Source: JBCBZH01 sp039815415 (lineage in GTDB: Bacteria; Bacteroidota; Rhodothermia; Rhodothermales; Rubricoccaceae). Taken from it: a stretch of DNA of 15,597 bases. Positions 15,481 through 15,597 of this stretch are shown piece by piece. The position numbers and the translations under genes were made by a program. A model generated the notes under the pieces. That model was given only the letters and a program-made list of their open reading frames with translations. It was not told where the DNA came from and did not search any database. The stretch is taken from contig JBCBZH010000074.1 of assembly GCA_039815415.1 (NCBI GenBank), forward strand, positions 1 to 15,597, given 5' to 3'. How positions within the stretch are numbered: position 1 is the stretch's first letter; each line of letters starts with the position of its first letter.

Positions 15481-15510
15481 GCGCTCGCCAGCTCGCCGCC
15501 CCTCGATTCC
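15481..15510 (+). promoter_or_regulatory. 30-nt leader before the last permease, with exact CGCCAGCTCG
   Basis: CGCCAGCTCG lies at 15486-15495, 5 nt after the stop of permease E and 15 nt before the next ATG, followed by a C-rich stretch. There is no Shine-Dalgarno sequence. Confidence 0.38.
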
Positions 15511-15597
15511 ATGCTGAAGACCACCCTCCTCGTCGCTCTCCGTCGCCTCCAGAAGGAGAGAGGAGTCACGGTCATCAACATCCTCGGACTGGCGTTG
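15511..15597 (+). CDS. FtsX/MacB permease, N-terminal fragment (3' partial at window end)
   Basis: Twenty-nine codons are visible: MLKTTLLVALRRLQKERGVT followed by VINILGLAL. This matches the N-terminal cytoplasmic segment and start of helix 1 of the other permeases (compare MFKNYLKVAARALARQKGYA in permease E). The frame is open to the window edge, so this is very likely the next member of the array; whether it is full length cannot be seen. Confidence 0.8.
   Translation, partial: MLKTTLLVALRRLQKERGVTVINILGLAL

Noticed and set aside
1..15597. CRISPR array, tRNA/rRNA genes, insertion sequence or phage genes
   Set aside because: No regularly spaced direct repeats, tRNA-like cloverleafs, transposase or integrase motifs were seen; the only repeats are the hairpin family, short motifs and the paralogous permeases themselves.

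Overview
The window is a one-strand tandem array of paralogous inner-membrane ABC-transporter permeases of the MacB/FtsX superfamily. All genes are on the + strand. Five are full length and near 800 aa: 779-3169, 5106-7493, 7530-9920, 9959-12367 and 13009-15480. Two more are cut by the window edges: a C-terminal part at 1-720 and the first 29 codons of another at 15511-15597. Two further loci are internally deleted remnants: 3818-4235, which is also frameshifted, and 12528-12980, which has an open frame. No ATP-binding (MacB/LolD-type) subunit is present, so the ATPase that powers these permeases must be encoded elsewhere.

The source is probably a GC-rich member of the Bacteroidota/Rhodothermota side of the tree (Rhodothermales or Rubricoccaceae-like). 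The support is: N-termini of the type 'MFKNYLKVAARAL-RQKGY-TINVLGLALGLACC', starts that mostly lack a Shine-Dalgarno sequence and follow C/T-rich leaders, high GC, and a DUF6624-type protein. This placement is inference; no taxonomic marker gene is present.

Layout: partial permease (1-720); permease A (779-3169); a 167-nt gap with hairpin repeat R1; a small secreted protein of unknown function (3337-3780); deleted and frameshifted permease remnant (3818-4235); a 133-nt gap with hairpin repeat R2; an exported DUF6624-like protein (4369-5070); then permeases B, C and D with gaps of 35-38 nt; a 160-nt gap with hairpin repeat R3; the 150-aa mini-permease remnant (12528-12980); permease E (13009-15480); and the start of a further permease. 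The short same-strand gaps suggest a few long transcription units, with possible breaks at the R1, R2 and R3 gaps.

The most interesting signals are structural. The remnant at 3818 can be explained to the nucleotide as a deletion between two copies of the 9-bp word GGGCTGGCG, which recurs at least 13 times in this array and encodes Gly-Leu-Ala in transmembrane helices in the copies whose frame was checked. A family of 39-nt GC-rich hairpins sits after permease genes. The leaders of the two non-permease genes are homologous to each other although the proteins are not. A short word, CGCCAGCTCG, recurs just after permease stop codons. Together these suggest an array that expands and collapses by recombination between its own repeats.
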